From Agreia sp. COWG (GTDB lineage: Bacteria; Actinomycetota; Actinomycetes; Actinomycetales; Microbacteriaceae): a DNA stretch of 64,000 nt. The DNA lies in assembly GCF_904528075.1 (NCBI RefSeq), contig NZ_LR882035.1, positions 3,100,001-3,164,000 on the forward strand, written 5' to 3'. A program made the translations under genes and the position numbers. Positions 49,739-58,167 of the stretch are shown piece by piece (the stretch's first letter is position 1; each line of letters begins with the position of its first letter). Below the pieces are notes generated by a model. It saw only the letters and a list, made by a program, of their open reading frames with translations, made no database searches and was not told the DNA's origin.

Positions 49739-50416
49739 TCAGGAGCCCGGCCTCATAAAGCCGCTCTCGTAGGCGAAGACCGCGGCCTGCACCCGCGTGC
49801 GGGTGCCGGTCTTCGCCAGCACGCTCGAGAGCTGCGACTTGACGGTGGGCACGCTCACCCAGAGCTCGGCGGCGATCTCGCCATTACTGAGGCCGCGGGC
49901 GACCGCGTCGAGCACCACACGCTCGCGTTCGCTCAACTCCTCGAGCAGTGCGATCTGCCGCGGCAGCGGAGTGTGTGCAACCTCGTCGGAGCGAGCGGGG
50001 GCGACCCGCTGCTCGATCAGCGCGCGAGTCATGGCGGGGTCGATGAGCGAGTCGCCGCGCGACGCCGACCGCACGGCGGCGGCCAGCAGATCGGGGCCGG
50101 AATCCTTCAGCAGAAACCCGGATGCGCCCGCCGCGATGCCGTCGAAGAGGTGCTCGTCGTCGTCGAAGGTCGTGATCAGAACGACCGCGCAGGCAAACTC
50201 GGCCAGGATGCGCCGGGTCGCCGAGATTCCGTCGAGCCGCGGCATCCGAATGTCGGTCACGACCACGTCGGGGCGCAGAGCGAGCGCGTCGCGGACAGCG
50301 TCTTCGCCGTCGGCGCTCTGCCCCACGACGTCGATGTCGTTCTCGGCATCGAGCATGGCGGCGATGCCGGCGCGGGCGATCGGCTGGTCGTCGACGACGA
50401 GCACGCGGATGCTCAT
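49739..50416 (-). CDS. NarL/FixJ family response regulator
   Basis: 225-residue regulator. Receiver RVLVVDDQPIARAGIAAMLD, Asp in VVVTDIRMPRLDG, Lys in FLLKDSGPD. LuxR HTH LSERERVVLDAVARGLSNGE to LWVSVPTVKSQLSSVLAKTG. ATG at 50416 overlaps the kinase gene (ATGA). Last gene of the amidoligase operon. Confidence 0.9.
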   Translation of the reverse strand: MSIRVLVVDDQPIARAGIAAMLDAENDIDVVGQSADGEDAVRDALALRPDVVVTDIRMPRLDGISATRRILAEFACAVVLITTFDDDEHLFDGIAAGASGFLLKDSGPDLLAAAVRSASRGDSLIDPAMTRALIEQRVAPARSDEVAHTPLPRQIALLEELSERERVVLDAVARGLSNGEIAAELWVSVPTVKSQLSSVLAKTGTRTRVQAAVFAYESGFMRPGS

Positions 50417-51690
50417 GGCGTCTTCTCTCGTCGGGCGGCCACAGCTGCGCGCGGGATCTCGGCGGTTACGGCCCAGCCGCCCGCGTCGATGCCACTTTTC
50501 ACCCGCCCGCCGAGGTGAGTGAGTCGATCCTCCAGGGAGGCCAGCCCGGATCCACCCTTCGGCATGTCGGGAAACCGCTCCCTGGCCGGCCCTGGATCGC
50601 TCACTCGCACCGTCCATGAGAGCGGTTCTTCGTCGACGACGATGCGCAGCCAGTGCGAGGCGGAGTGAAGCATCGTGTTGGTCACCGACTCCTGCACCAC
50701 CCGCATGATCGCCAGTGCATGCGCCGGCGGAACATCGTCGCCGAGAGTGACGGTGTCGTCCACGCGGTAGCCGATCGAGCGCGCCCGCTCGAAGAGTGCC
50801 TCGAGCTCGTCGGTGAGAGACAGCGAGGCCGCTGAGTCACGCACCGGAGTGGACTTGAGAACGCGCACGACGGTGCGGATGCGCGCGAGCACGTCCTGGC
50901 CGCCCTCCGCGATCTCCTTCACGGCGTGGGACAGCTGCTCGGGCTGCGTGTCGGCGACTCGCAGGGCTGCCTGCGCGCGGATGACGAGAGCGGCAACGTG
51001 GTGGGCGACCTCGTCGTGCATGTCGCGGGCGATTCGCGTGCGCTCCTGTTCGGCTATGCGGGCGACCTCCGCGGCCCGAAGCTGGGTGAGTTCCAGGTTT
51101 TTCAGGGCCAGCTCCGCGGCGGCGCGGCGCTGTCGACGCAGCATCAGCGCGAAGACGACCACCAGAACGCAGGCAACCAGCTCCGCCAGCAGAACCGACC
51201 TGTCCTGCCCGCTGTCGAGCAAGAGGGCCTGATCCAGCGGCTGGTTCTCGAGAAGAACGCCGACGATGTCTCGCCACGGCACGATCGTGAGCAGGGCGAG
51301 GGTGCCGAAGGTTGCGGCTGGTGCGAGAACGGGGCCATCGTCCGAGATCATGATGAAGGCGACGATCGCCAGGGGTACGAGGGCCTGCGGCGCTCCCACG
51401 TAGAGGCCGTAGAGCTGCACCGGCAGGGGGGCCAGCGTCGTGTACGCCGTGAACGAGGCGACGAGCACCAGCGTCTCAAGGGGCCAGCGGCGCGTGGTCG
51501 CAGCACCGGCGACCGCGACCACCCCCAGGTAGACGTAGCCCGGAAGCCCCTGCGGGTACCACTCGAAGCGCAACGCGACTGCCAGCGCGACGAGATACGC
51601 GGCCCCGGCAGCACCGATGACGACGAGGCGTCGTCGCTCGGATGCAGCGAAGAACGTGCGAAACTGCCCGGTCGTAAACACGCCGCTCAC
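50413..51690 (-). CDS. Sensor histidine kinase (HisKA_3)
   Basis: 425-residue kinase with five or six N-terminal membrane helices (residues ~20-190), then a coiled-coil stretch and phospho-His in IARDMHDEVAHHVAALVIRA. ATPase domain: VVQESVTNTMLHSASHW and SGLASLEDRLTHLGGRV. The GTG start at 51690 lies 7 bases after the amidoligase stop, so kinase and amidoligase are very likely co-transcribed. Signal unknown. Confidence 0.88.
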   Translation of the reverse strand: MSGVFTTGQFRTFFAASERRRLVVIGAAGAAYLVALAVALRFEWYPQGLPGYVYLGVVAVAGAATTRRWPLETLVLVASFTAYTTLAPLPVQLYGLYVGAPQALVPLAIVAFIMISDDGPVLAPAATFGTLALLTIVPWRDIVGVLLENQPLDQALLLDSGQDRSVLLAELVACVLVVVFALMLRRQRRAAAELALKNLELTQLRAAEVARIAEQERTRIARDMHDEVAHHVAALVIRAQAALRVADTQPEQLSHAVKEIAEGGQDVLARIRTVVRVLKSTPVRDSAASLSLTDELEALFERARSIGYRVDDTVTLGDDVPPAHALAIMRVVQESVTNTMLHSASHWLRIVVDEEPLSWTVRVSDPGPARERFPDMPKGGSGLASLEDRLTHLGGRVKSGIDAGGWAVTAEIPRAAVAARREKTP

Positions 51691-51697
51691 GCTACCG

Positions 51698-52849
51698 TCA
51701 CCGCGTCGTCGCCCTCTCGTTCGTGGGGATGATTCCCACGAGGGCGGCGAGCTCGGCGGCTTGGGCGGTGGGGCCAGCCCCCGTCGGCTGGGGAAACGGA
51801 AGGGGGTCGAGGCACCGGGCGAGCAGCGCCTCGACGAACGCGGCTCGGCGAACGATGTCGGCCGCGTGCAGCGAGCCGGGCAGGATGCGCACCTCCACCG
51901 TGTCTCGCAGGGGCGCGTCGGTGAGCAGCGCGGTGAGGTTGACGTCGAAGTACTTGGTCAGGCCCGTGGCCTTGGCCGCCGCCTGCAGACCGCCCCAGCG
52001 TTCGGCCTCGGTGAGGCCGACGGCATCCGGTGCATCGACCAGCTCGACCAGCGCCGGCGGCAGGGGCTGCAGCCGAGTGCACGCGGGGTTGGTGCCGAGC
52101 GCTACACGCAGCGCTTCTCGCCAGTGCCCGAAGAGGCGCACCAGGTTCGAGAACGCCGCCACCGAGCGGTACGGGGCCCCGTCGAAGTGCAGATGAACCG
52201 CAGCCTCGACCGGCACCGTGAACCCGAGCTCACGGGCCGGCCGCAGCAGCGTCTCGAGCGCCGCCTCGTGATCGCGGCTCAGGGGTGTTGTGACGATCTC
52301 GCACGGGCGCTCCCGCCCGGTTGCGAGCGACGTGGCCAGAGCAATGCTCGCTCCCGCCCTGTCGCGCAGCCGACGCACGGTCTCGATCGTCTCGACCGAG
52401 GTCCCGAAGAGAACGCCGACGTCGTCGAGCACCCGTGCGAAAGGCGTGTCCGGATGAGTGTGGTCGGCTACGAGACGCAGCAAGCGTCCGTCGTCGGAAA
52501 GGATCCGGTACGAGTGTTCGTCGGCTCCCTGCCGGGAGGCGGCGGCGTGGCGTCCGGCGGCCGCCGTGACTCCTGGCAGGTCGCGCCTGAGGTCGGCGAC
52601 GATGGTGATGTCGTCGACGAGAGAGGCGAGGGGAGCTCCGTGCCCGTTTTGCACGGTGAACCCGGGGGTCAGATGCCAGAAGTGCCCCATCCCCGGCACG
52701 AGCGACGGCTCCGAGTCGGTATGAAAGAACCGAACGACCTGCCCGCCGTGTTCCAGGGCGATGCGCTCCGCGAGGGTGCGCCGATCGGCTCCCGCCGGGG
52801 CGAGGAGCTCGATCTCGAAGCCGATGCGCTCATTCAGAACAGTCGTCAC
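51698..52849 (-). CDS. Amidoligase-family enzyme (Amidoligase_2-like)
   Basis: 383-residue predicted ATP-dependent ligase related to glutamine synthetase. Motifs: IGFEIELLAPAGADRRTLAE at the N-terminus (G-F-E-I-E-L), PCEIVTTPLSRDHEAALETL (E-I-V-T-x-P) and AAVHLHFDGAPYRSVAAF (H-x-H-F). The family is predicted to form amide or peptide bonds in metabolites or on protein and cell-wall targets. GTG at 52849 overlaps the upstream membrane-protein stop (GTGA). Second gene of a four-gene operon. Substrate unknown. Confidence 0.8.
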   Translation of the reverse strand: MTTVLNERIGFEIELLAPAGADRRTLAERIALEHGGQVVRFFHTDSEPSLVPGMGHFWHLTPGFTVQNGHGAPLASLVDDITIVADLRRDLPGVTAAAGRHAAASRQGADEHSYRILSDDGRLLRLVADHTHPDTPFARVLDDVGVLFGTSVETIETVRRLRDRAGASIALATSLATGRERPCEIVTTPLSRDHEAALETLLRPARELGFTVPVEAAVHLHFDGAPYRSVAAFSNLVRLFGHWREALRVALGTNPACTRLQPLPPALVELVDAPDAVGLTEAERWGGLQAAAKATGLTKYFDVNLTALLTDAPLRDTVEVRILPGSLHAADIVRRAAFVEALLARCLDPLPFPQPTGAGPTAQAAELAALVGIIPTNERATTR

Positions 52850-53559
52850 AGGGGCAGGTTGTGTTCCGCGAGAAGCTCGGCACCGGCCCGGAGGATCGCG
52901 CTGTGCGTGTCGGTCTGCCAGAGGCCGGCGAGCTTGACGGCGTCGTCGTCTGTGTACCCCCAGAGGCCGAACGCGCGCGCCTTCTCGTCGTCGGAGAAGA
53001 CGGCCGGAGGGGCAGGGAAAGACTGGTGCGCGAGAACAAGGGCACCCATGTCTGCTTTCGCGCTGTCGAGGTCGTCGGAACCCCAGACTGCAGCTACGCG
53101 GACGATGCCGTGAAAGTCGACGGTCGTCAGCTGCAACGCCAGGCGCTCCTGGTCGGGCGTATAGGCGACGGTCGTCGCCTGACCCGCAGCGAAGGGCAGA
53201 GAAATGCCGGCCGCGATCTTGGAGCCGGCTTTGCCTTCCGCCCACTCGACACCGGTTCCCCAGATGACCGCCAGGTTCAGGGCCTCTTCGGCATAGGGCG
53301 ACGCCGCGAAGGTAGCCCGATCTGCATCGGTGAAGGTCACCTTGGCCGACGAGTGCGTCATCGGGTCTGCCGTCGACGCATCGTCGAATGCCGGTGCAGC
53401 GACCGATGAGCTGGTTGGCACAGCGAGGGCGCCCATGGCGCCAAGCCCAATGATGGAACCGGTGACGGCACAGGCCACCGCGACCGTCGCACCGACCCGG
53501 CGGAAGGCCGATCCAGAGGACCGGCTGCTCGAAGGGAGGTTGTCGTGTGAGTGATCCAT
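52846..53559 (-). CDS. Membrane-anchored protein with Trp-Gly repeats, first gene of amidoligase operon
   Basis: 237-residue protein. One membrane helix (residues ~22-47, VGATVAVACAVTGSIIGLGA), cytosolic N-terminus, extracellular domain. The domain shows repeated helical units: NLAVIWGTGVEWAEGKAG, VAAVWGSDDLDSAKADMG, FGLWGYTDDDAVKLAGLW and GLWQTDTHSAILRAGAEL, with Trp at 100, 159, 200 and 214. ATG at 53559 with AAGGAGAA upstream. Function unknown; given the linkage it may be the target or partner of the amidoligase. Confidence 0.72.
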   Translation of the reverse strand: MDHSHDNLPSSSRSSGSAFRRVGATVAVACAVTGSIIGLGAMGALAVPTSSSVAAPAFDDASTADPMTHSSAKVTFTDADRATFAASPYAEEALNLAVIWGTGVEWAEGKAGSKIAAGISLPFAAGQATTVAYTPDQERLALQLTTVDFHGIVRVAAVWGSDDLDSAKADMGALVLAHQSFPAPPAVFSDDEKARAFGLWGYTDDDAVKLAGLWQTDTHSAILRAGAELLAEHNLPL

Positions 53560-53894
53560 GTCGTTCTCCTTGCATTGGGTCGGCGGGGTGGGACGAGGCT
53601 CGTCTCGTGCCGACAGAGCTAGACGCTACGAGCCGCCCGACACCGGCGACAAGGCTTACAGCCGCCGTTCGTTCGCTCGTCTTCCAGTCTTATCCACGCG
53701 GATGACCAGCCCCGCCTCCGAACTCATCCGAAGGGATGAATTCTGCCGGCCTTGATGCCAGAGCGAGAGAGAGCCGTGTCGTCGAGGGCCAGAAAATCGA
53801 CATGCACTACCGCGAGCTCGGCAGCAACGGAGGCCGCCAACGAGCTGATCACCAACGCTGTTCGAGCCGAGGGAGCCTGACTAAGGCCCCGGCG
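53560..53894. other. Gene-free stretch upstream of the amidoligase operon
   Basis: 335 bases with no gene I can support. It must contain the promoter of the amidoligase operon (minus). On the plus strand a short frame of about 30 codons ends at TGA 53878-53880 (ATEAANELITNAVRAEGA); it looks protein-like but has no start or family, so it may be a gene relic. Confidence 0.5.
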
Positions 53895-54671
53895 TCAAGA
53901 CAGAAAAGCGGCGCTGGTGGCGAGCACGAAGGTGAAGCCGAACCAGTCGTTGAGGATGTGGGCTCCCGTCGAGACGAGGATGTTCTTGGTGCGGATGTAC
54001 GCGAGCGTGAGAATGAGGCGGGCCACGCCGATGATCAAGAGCGCCTGGGCGACGTTCCAGCCGTAGGTGGGCAGGTGGGCAGCACCGAAGTAGACGGCGA
54101 CCACGAGCCAGGCGATGATGACCGACGACTTTCGACTGAGCTTCACCTTCGCGTAGAGCACGTACACGATGGCCAAAAAGGGCAGGATGCTGAACAGCTC
54201 TTCACCGAGCAACTGGATGGCGGTACCGATGTAGAAGGTGACGATCTCGGGGGCGCCGCCGGCTGCGAGGCCCTTCGTCGCCGTGTTGGCGGTCGCCCCG
54301 AAGATCGATTGCACGATTGCCCCGACGATGAACGAGACGGCCAAGGTCGCAATCCCGTAGACCAGCATCGCAACCCAGTCCGCACCGGTGGGCTTCTTGA
54401 CGATCGCCGACCAGTATCTGCCCGTGAGAAGAATGAACACGGCCAGCATGATCACCGTGAACAGGGTCCGAGGCACGAGCAACTCGACGTTGTTCGCCGC
54501 GGGAATCGTCGTCAGCGCAACGAAGCCCGCAACACAGCCGACGACGACGAGCGCCCACTTTCAGGCGGGAATCTCGACGGGTTCGCCGTTGTAGTAAGGA
54601 AAGTCGCGGTCATCGCGTCGTTCGAAGAATCGGCCGAAGCGGGCGTTTCTGGAGTGCGTGGACGTCGTCAT
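53895..54671 (-). pseudogene. CPBP intramembrane metalloprotease, interrupted by in-frame TGA
   Basis: A CAAX/CPBP-type membrane protease of about 258 codons, starting at the ATG at 54671, with a TGA at 54563-54561 after codon 36. Before it: FFERRDDRDFPYYNGEPVEI; after it: KWALVVVGCVAGFVALTTIP and eight-helix sequence including the E-E motif LLGEELFSIL, the His motif FGAAHLPTYGWN and GAHILNDWFGF. The stop probably replaces a Trp or Arg codon. An internal TTG at 54482 could give a shorter product lacking helix 1. Probably inactive, unless the stop is a sequence error. Confidence 0.8.
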
Positions 54672-54784
54672 GTCGTTCCCCCCGACAAGTCATGCGGCGC
54701 GGTGGCGCCCCCATTTTCTTGACTCGACGCTACCCAAATCGCGGCCACGCTGGGAAACTTTCTTCCCTCTGACCGGGCGACGCC

Positions 54785-55168
54785 TCAGCTGAACGAGCCG
54801 AGCTGCTGGTCGATTGCAACCGATCTCTCCGATACCACGTCACCGGTGTGCGCCGTCGTGACCGTCTCGATGAGCATGATCTCGACCTCGTTCTCGGCCA
54901 CGGGGTTGTGTCTCACCCCGCGCGGAACGACGTAGAACTGCCCCGGGTCGAGCACGACCTCCTCGTCGCCCTCCAACTGGATGCGAAGGCGTCCCGAGAC
55001 CACGAGAAACATCTCGTCCTCCTGCTCGTGGGCGTGCCACATGAGCTCGCCGAGCAGCTTCGCCACCTTGATGTACTGGTCGTTGACGCGGCCGACGACC
55101 CGAGGGGTCCAGTGCTTGTCGACCTGCTGCAGTTCGGCGGCGACATCGATCCCGAGAATGTTCGTCAT
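54785..55168 (-). CDS. Cupin domain protein
   Basis: 127-residue cupin. Motif 1 MWHAHEQEDEMFLVVSGRLR (H-x-H-x4-E-x6-G) and motif 2 PGQFYVVPRGVRHNPV (P-x-G-x-x-x-x-P-x-G-x-x-H) are complete, so a metal site (Fe, Mn or Zn) is expected. ATG at 55168. Lies 72 bases downstream of the FAD monooxygenase and probably belongs to the same MarR-controlled unit; a role in the same oxidation route is possible. Confidence 0.86.
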   Translation of the reverse strand: MTNILGIDVAAELQQVDKHWTPRVVGRVNDQYIKVAKLLGELMWHAHEQEDEMFLVVSGRLRIQLEGDEEVVLDPGQFYVVPRGVRHNPVAENEVEIMLIETVTTAHTGDVVSERSVAIDQQLGSFS

Positions 55169-55240
55169 GCCTCCAGTGTGGTCGCTCGGCAGAACTCGCG
55201 GGGCCCCGAGTCGGCAGCATCCCTCACCCGGCGGCATCGC

Positions 55241-56452
55241 TCATTCGGCGGCGACGCGAAGCTCAGGAAGAACCTGCGTCGTCTCCGCGACCCGGGTCAG
55301 CTTCGCCGCGATCGGCCTGAACAGTCGTGACGCCATCACCGAGTCGACGACCCCGCGCGCCGCCAGACCGAGTCGCGTTTGCGGGTAGGCGAAGTATTCG
55401 AGCCCTCGAGGCAGGCTCTGAACGTCGTCGACCAGGGGGCGCAGCCACTTCTCGTACGAGGTGAGCGCCGCCTCGACGTCGCGAGGATTGGTCGACAGGT
55501 AGGCGGCGAGCACGTATCCGCTGGTGAGCGCCAGGGATGCTCCCCCACCGCCCATCGGGGTGACGCACCACCCGGCGTCTCCGGCCATCACCACGCGGCC
55601 TCGATGCCAGGTGCTCATGCGCACCTGCGTCAGCTGGTCGATGTAGACGTCGTCAGACGTGTCGAACGCGTCCAGAATGCGGGGCGCCTCCCACCCCGCA
55701 TCCTGGTAGCGGGCCCTGACGATCGTGAGGGCGCCGGCGCGGTCGAGGCCCTTGAGGTCTTCCCCGCGCGAGTAGGCGAGGATCGCGCGGATGGTGCCGT
55801 GGTTGTCGGGCCGGAGGTGGACCTGTCGGCCGCCGATCGCGTTGTACCAACGCCACCGGTCGTCGTCGCTCGGCGTGCGCGGAATCGTGCCGAACACCAT
55901 ATTGACGCCGAGCTCCTTCTGATCGACCACGTCGCCGAAGAGCCGGTCGCGGGTGGCAGAGCGCACACCCTCGGCGATGACGAGCAGGTCCGCGCGCAGT
56001 GACCGCCCGCTCGCGGTGCTGATGTCCACGCCGTCGGGCACGCCGGCGCCGCCTGGTACGTCCGTGACATCGGCGATCGTGTCGCCGTAGATGAACTCGA
56101 CGCCATCCGGCAGCTGGTCGAGAATCGTGCGGGCGAAGTCGCCTCGCAGCACCTCGAGCTCGGCTGTCGCGCCGTCTTCGCCGCCGAAGGGCAGTTCAGC
56201 CCTGACCTTGCCCGCGGAGGTGACGAGCACCGTGCCCGTCTCGGTGGTGTTCTGCGCCTTGACCGCATCGAACAGGCCCATGCGGGAGAGCACCTCGCGA
56301 GCGATTCCGCGCACGTCGATGTTCTGTCCGCCGTCGCGGAAGGCATTCGCGCGTTCGATGACGGTGACTCGCCATCCGGCTCGGCGAAGCCAGTATGCGG
56401 CGGAGAGCCCGGCGATGCTGGCACCGGATATGACGGCGTGGGATTCAGGCAT
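55241..56452 (-). CDS. FAD-dependent monooxygenase (PHBH/TetX-like)
   Basis: 403-residue flavoprotein of group A. Dinucleotide-binding HAVISGASIAGLSAAYWLRR, DG motif area LLVIAEGVRSATRDRLFG and the second FAD motif RVVMAGDAGWCVTPMGGGGA. Such enzymes hydroxylate aromatic substrates or inactivate antibiotics. ATG at 56452. A MarR-type palindrome lies 57 bases upstream, matching the one before the marR gene. Confidence 0.9.
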   Translation of the reverse strand: MPESHAVISGASIAGLSAAYWLRRAGWRVTVIERANAFRDGGQNIDVRGIAREVLSRMGLFDAVKAQNTTETGTVLVTSAGKVRAELPFGGEDGATAELEVLRGDFARTILDQLPDGVEFIYGDTIADVTDVPGGAGVPDGVDISTASGRSLRADLLVIAEGVRSATRDRLFGDVVDQKELGVNMVFGTIPRTPSDDDRWRWYNAIGGRQVHLRPDNHGTIRAILAYSRGEDLKGLDRAGALTIVRARYQDAGWEAPRILDAFDTSDDVYIDQLTQVRMSTWHRGRVVMAGDAGWCVTPMGGGGASLALTSGYVLAAYLSTNPRDVEAALTSYEKWLRPLVDDVQSLPRGLEYFAYPQTRLGLAARGVVDSVMASRLFRPIAAKLTRVAETTQVLPELRVAAE

Positions 56453-56508
56453 GTCATGACTGCTTTCTGATCGGTTCTGCGTGTGCGGAAGATCAGTATG
56501 ACACGTTT

Positions 56509-56537
56509 ACTTCATAGTGAAGTTACTTCTTCATGAA
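56509..56537. promoter_or_regulatory. MarR operator upstream of monooxygenase
   Basis: ACTTCA-TAG-TGAAGT (56509-56523), a perfect 6-bp-arm palindrome, followed by TTCATGAA (56530-56537). The core ACTTCATAGTGAA differs by one base from ACTTCATGGTGAA at 57061-57073 in front of the MarR gene. Confidence 0.68.
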
Positions 56538-56558
56538 TCAATATGGCGAATGGCTGCC

Positions 56559-57026
56559 TCACCGGCGCCCCTTGCGCAGTCGCTTGTTGGCCTCGTCGAT
56601 GCTGCTGGTGATATCGCCGAGAAACCCCGCGATGATGCGAGCGGATGTCGCATCCAGGCCCCGCAGGGTCTGTTCGAGACCACCCCCCGCCTGCGCGGCG
56701 AACTCGCCCACACTCGCGGCAGCCTGGGGTGTCGGACGAAGCGTGACGATGCGACGGTCTTCGCTCTCTCGACTCCGCGTCACCAGCTCGCGGCGCTCCA
56801 GCCGGTTGATCAGCGCGTTCGTGGCACCCGACGTCAGCCCCACGTGCCGAGCGAGGCGTGCCGGTGTCATCGGCTCCCCCTCGCTGGCGGCGATCGCGAT
56901 TTCGGCGAGACCGGCGGCATCCGACGCGGGAAGATCGATGGATTCGCCCATGTGACGGGTGAGCTCGCCGTACCCCACGATGAAATCACGCAAGAGCTCG
57001 CCGACTCGATCCTGTTCATCCGTCAT
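56559..57026 (-). CDS. MarR family transcriptional regulator
   Basis: 155-residue winged-helix dimer. DNA-binding part: PMTPARLARHVGLTSGATNA, LINRLERRELVTRSRESEDR, RIVTLRPTPQ. ATG at 57026. It lies between its own operator-like site (57061-57073) and the site before the monooxygenase gene (56509-56523), so it probably represses both and responds to a phenolic ligand, as is common in the family. Confidence 0.88.
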   Translation of the reverse strand: MTDEQDRVGELLRDFIVGYGELTRHMGESIDLPASDAAGLAEIAIAASEGEPMTPARLARHVGLTSGATNALINRLERRELVTRSRESEDRRIVTLRPTPQAAASVGEFAAQAGGGLEQTLRGLDATSARIIAGFLGDITSSIDEANKRLRKGRR

Positions 57027-57060
57027 GGGGCCATGATCCCACGCCGGCAGCGGCGAGGTG

Positions 57061-57073
57061 ACTTCATGGTGAA
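57061..57073. promoter_or_regulatory. MarR operator upstream of the marR gene
   Basis: ACTTCATGGTGAA, containing the palindrome TTCA-TGG-TGAA, 35 bases before the MarR start. Same core as the monooxygenase operator. Confidence 0.62.
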
Positions 57074-57126
57074 CGAGAGTGGCACCTCGCCGCGTGCCCG
57101 CGGCCAGCGGCCAGCGGATCAGAGGA

Positions 57127-57864
57127 TCAGCGCGCGAGCAGGGCCTCGAGCTGCTCGACGACGAGCTCCGGCCGAGTGATGAACGGGTGGTGCCCCGTCG
57201 GCAGCTCGACCGACCGGGTAGCCCGCGCCGCGTGAAAACGCTGTAGCTCGAGCGAGGTGCTGCGGTCCTCGCCGCACACGACGTAAGTGGAGTCGACTCC
57301 CCGCCATCCGGCCGCGGTCGTCGGGGTCATGAAGGCGCGCGCATCCTGGGCCGTGACGCGCAGCCAGGCCTCGCGCTGGGTCTCGGCAGCGGCATCCTGC
57401 AGAAACCGCGCGCCGAACGACGTCGCGTCGTATCCCGACACGCTCAGGGTGCCGTCGCCGTTGTCGCCGATCGACACCGGATCGGTCTCGCCGCTCATGA
57501 TCGCGCCCTGCGCCTGGCCGATGTCGGGCAGGTACGACGAGATGTAGAGCAGGTGCCGAATGGCCGGATGCGCGCCCGCCTCGGCGATCACCGTTCCGCC
57601 GTAGGAGTGCCCCACCACGATCGCGTCGTCCACCGTGTCGAGCTCCCGGCGGAGCGCGGCGGCATCGGCGACGAGCCCGCCCGCGATGCCGCCGGCATCC
57701 GGCTCACCCAGGGAACCCGCGTCGCGGGCCGTCCCCTCGCCGCACGACGGCAGGGCCACGGCGCGACTCCGGATGCCCGTGCGCCGCTCGAGCAGCTCGG
57801 CCGCGGGCTGCCACCACCAGGCTCCGTCACGAACGAGCGCGCCGTGTACGAAGAGCAGTTCCAT
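57127..57864 (-). CDS. Alpha/beta hydrolase
   Basis: 245-residue hydrolase of the short salicylate-esterase-like type (AB hydrolase_6). FVHGALVRDGAWWWQPAAEL at the oxyanion hole, nucleophile elbow VVGHSYGGTVIAEAG, acidic residue near VCGEDRSTS and His in LPTGHHPFITRP. ATG at 57864. Upstream of the MarR gene on the same strand; substrate unknown. Confidence 0.87.
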   Translation of the reverse strand: MELLFVHGALVRDGAWWWQPAAELLERRTGIRSRAVALPSCGEGTARDAGSLGEPDAGGIAGGLVADAAALRRELDTVDDAIVVGHSYGGTVIAEAGAHPAIRHLLYISSYLPDIGQAQGAIMSGETDPVSIGDNGDGTLSVSGYDATSFGARFLQDAAAETQREAWLRVTAQDARAFMTPTTAAGWRGVDSTYVVCGEDRSTSLELQRFHAARATRSVELPTGHHPFITRPELVVEQLEALLAR

Positions 57865-58167
57865 GATGAGTTCCTCTCGGAGACGGGTGACGTTCAGACC
57901 CTAGGGCCGCGGGCACCTTTCGCGCGGCGGAATTCGCTCACAGCGGTTGCCCGGCAGCACGACCAGCGACAGCAGCGCCGTCAGCGCGGATGCGCCGAAG
58001 ACGGTCTCGCAGTGGCTCGAGGGACTGCTCTGAGTTAAGCTTCTCGAGGCTCCGACGCGGCGCGAGCGTGCACTCGTTCGGGGCTGCCCAGTTCTCATTG
58101 CGGCAATCGAAGACGCCGTCCTCTCTTGCGCCGTCGCCGTACCGATCGATTCCTCCCGGGAGTAAGC
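57865..58167. other. Intergenic stretch with possible transporter remnant
   Basis: 303 bases without an intact gene. On the minus strand 57901-58010 a frame ends with a hydrophobic segment, TVFGASALTALLSLVVLPGN, followed by a charged tail and stop. This looks like the last helix of an MFS transporter. No further transporter sequence is present, so it is at most a relic. The plus-strand end carries the ribosome binding site of the ferredoxin-like gene. Confidence 0.35.

Noticed and set aside
54561..54563. Reading the in-frame TGA as selenocysteine or recoding
   Set aside because: TGA is the regular stop codon here, no selenocysteine machinery or insertion element is visible, and the CPBP family has no Sec residue at this place.
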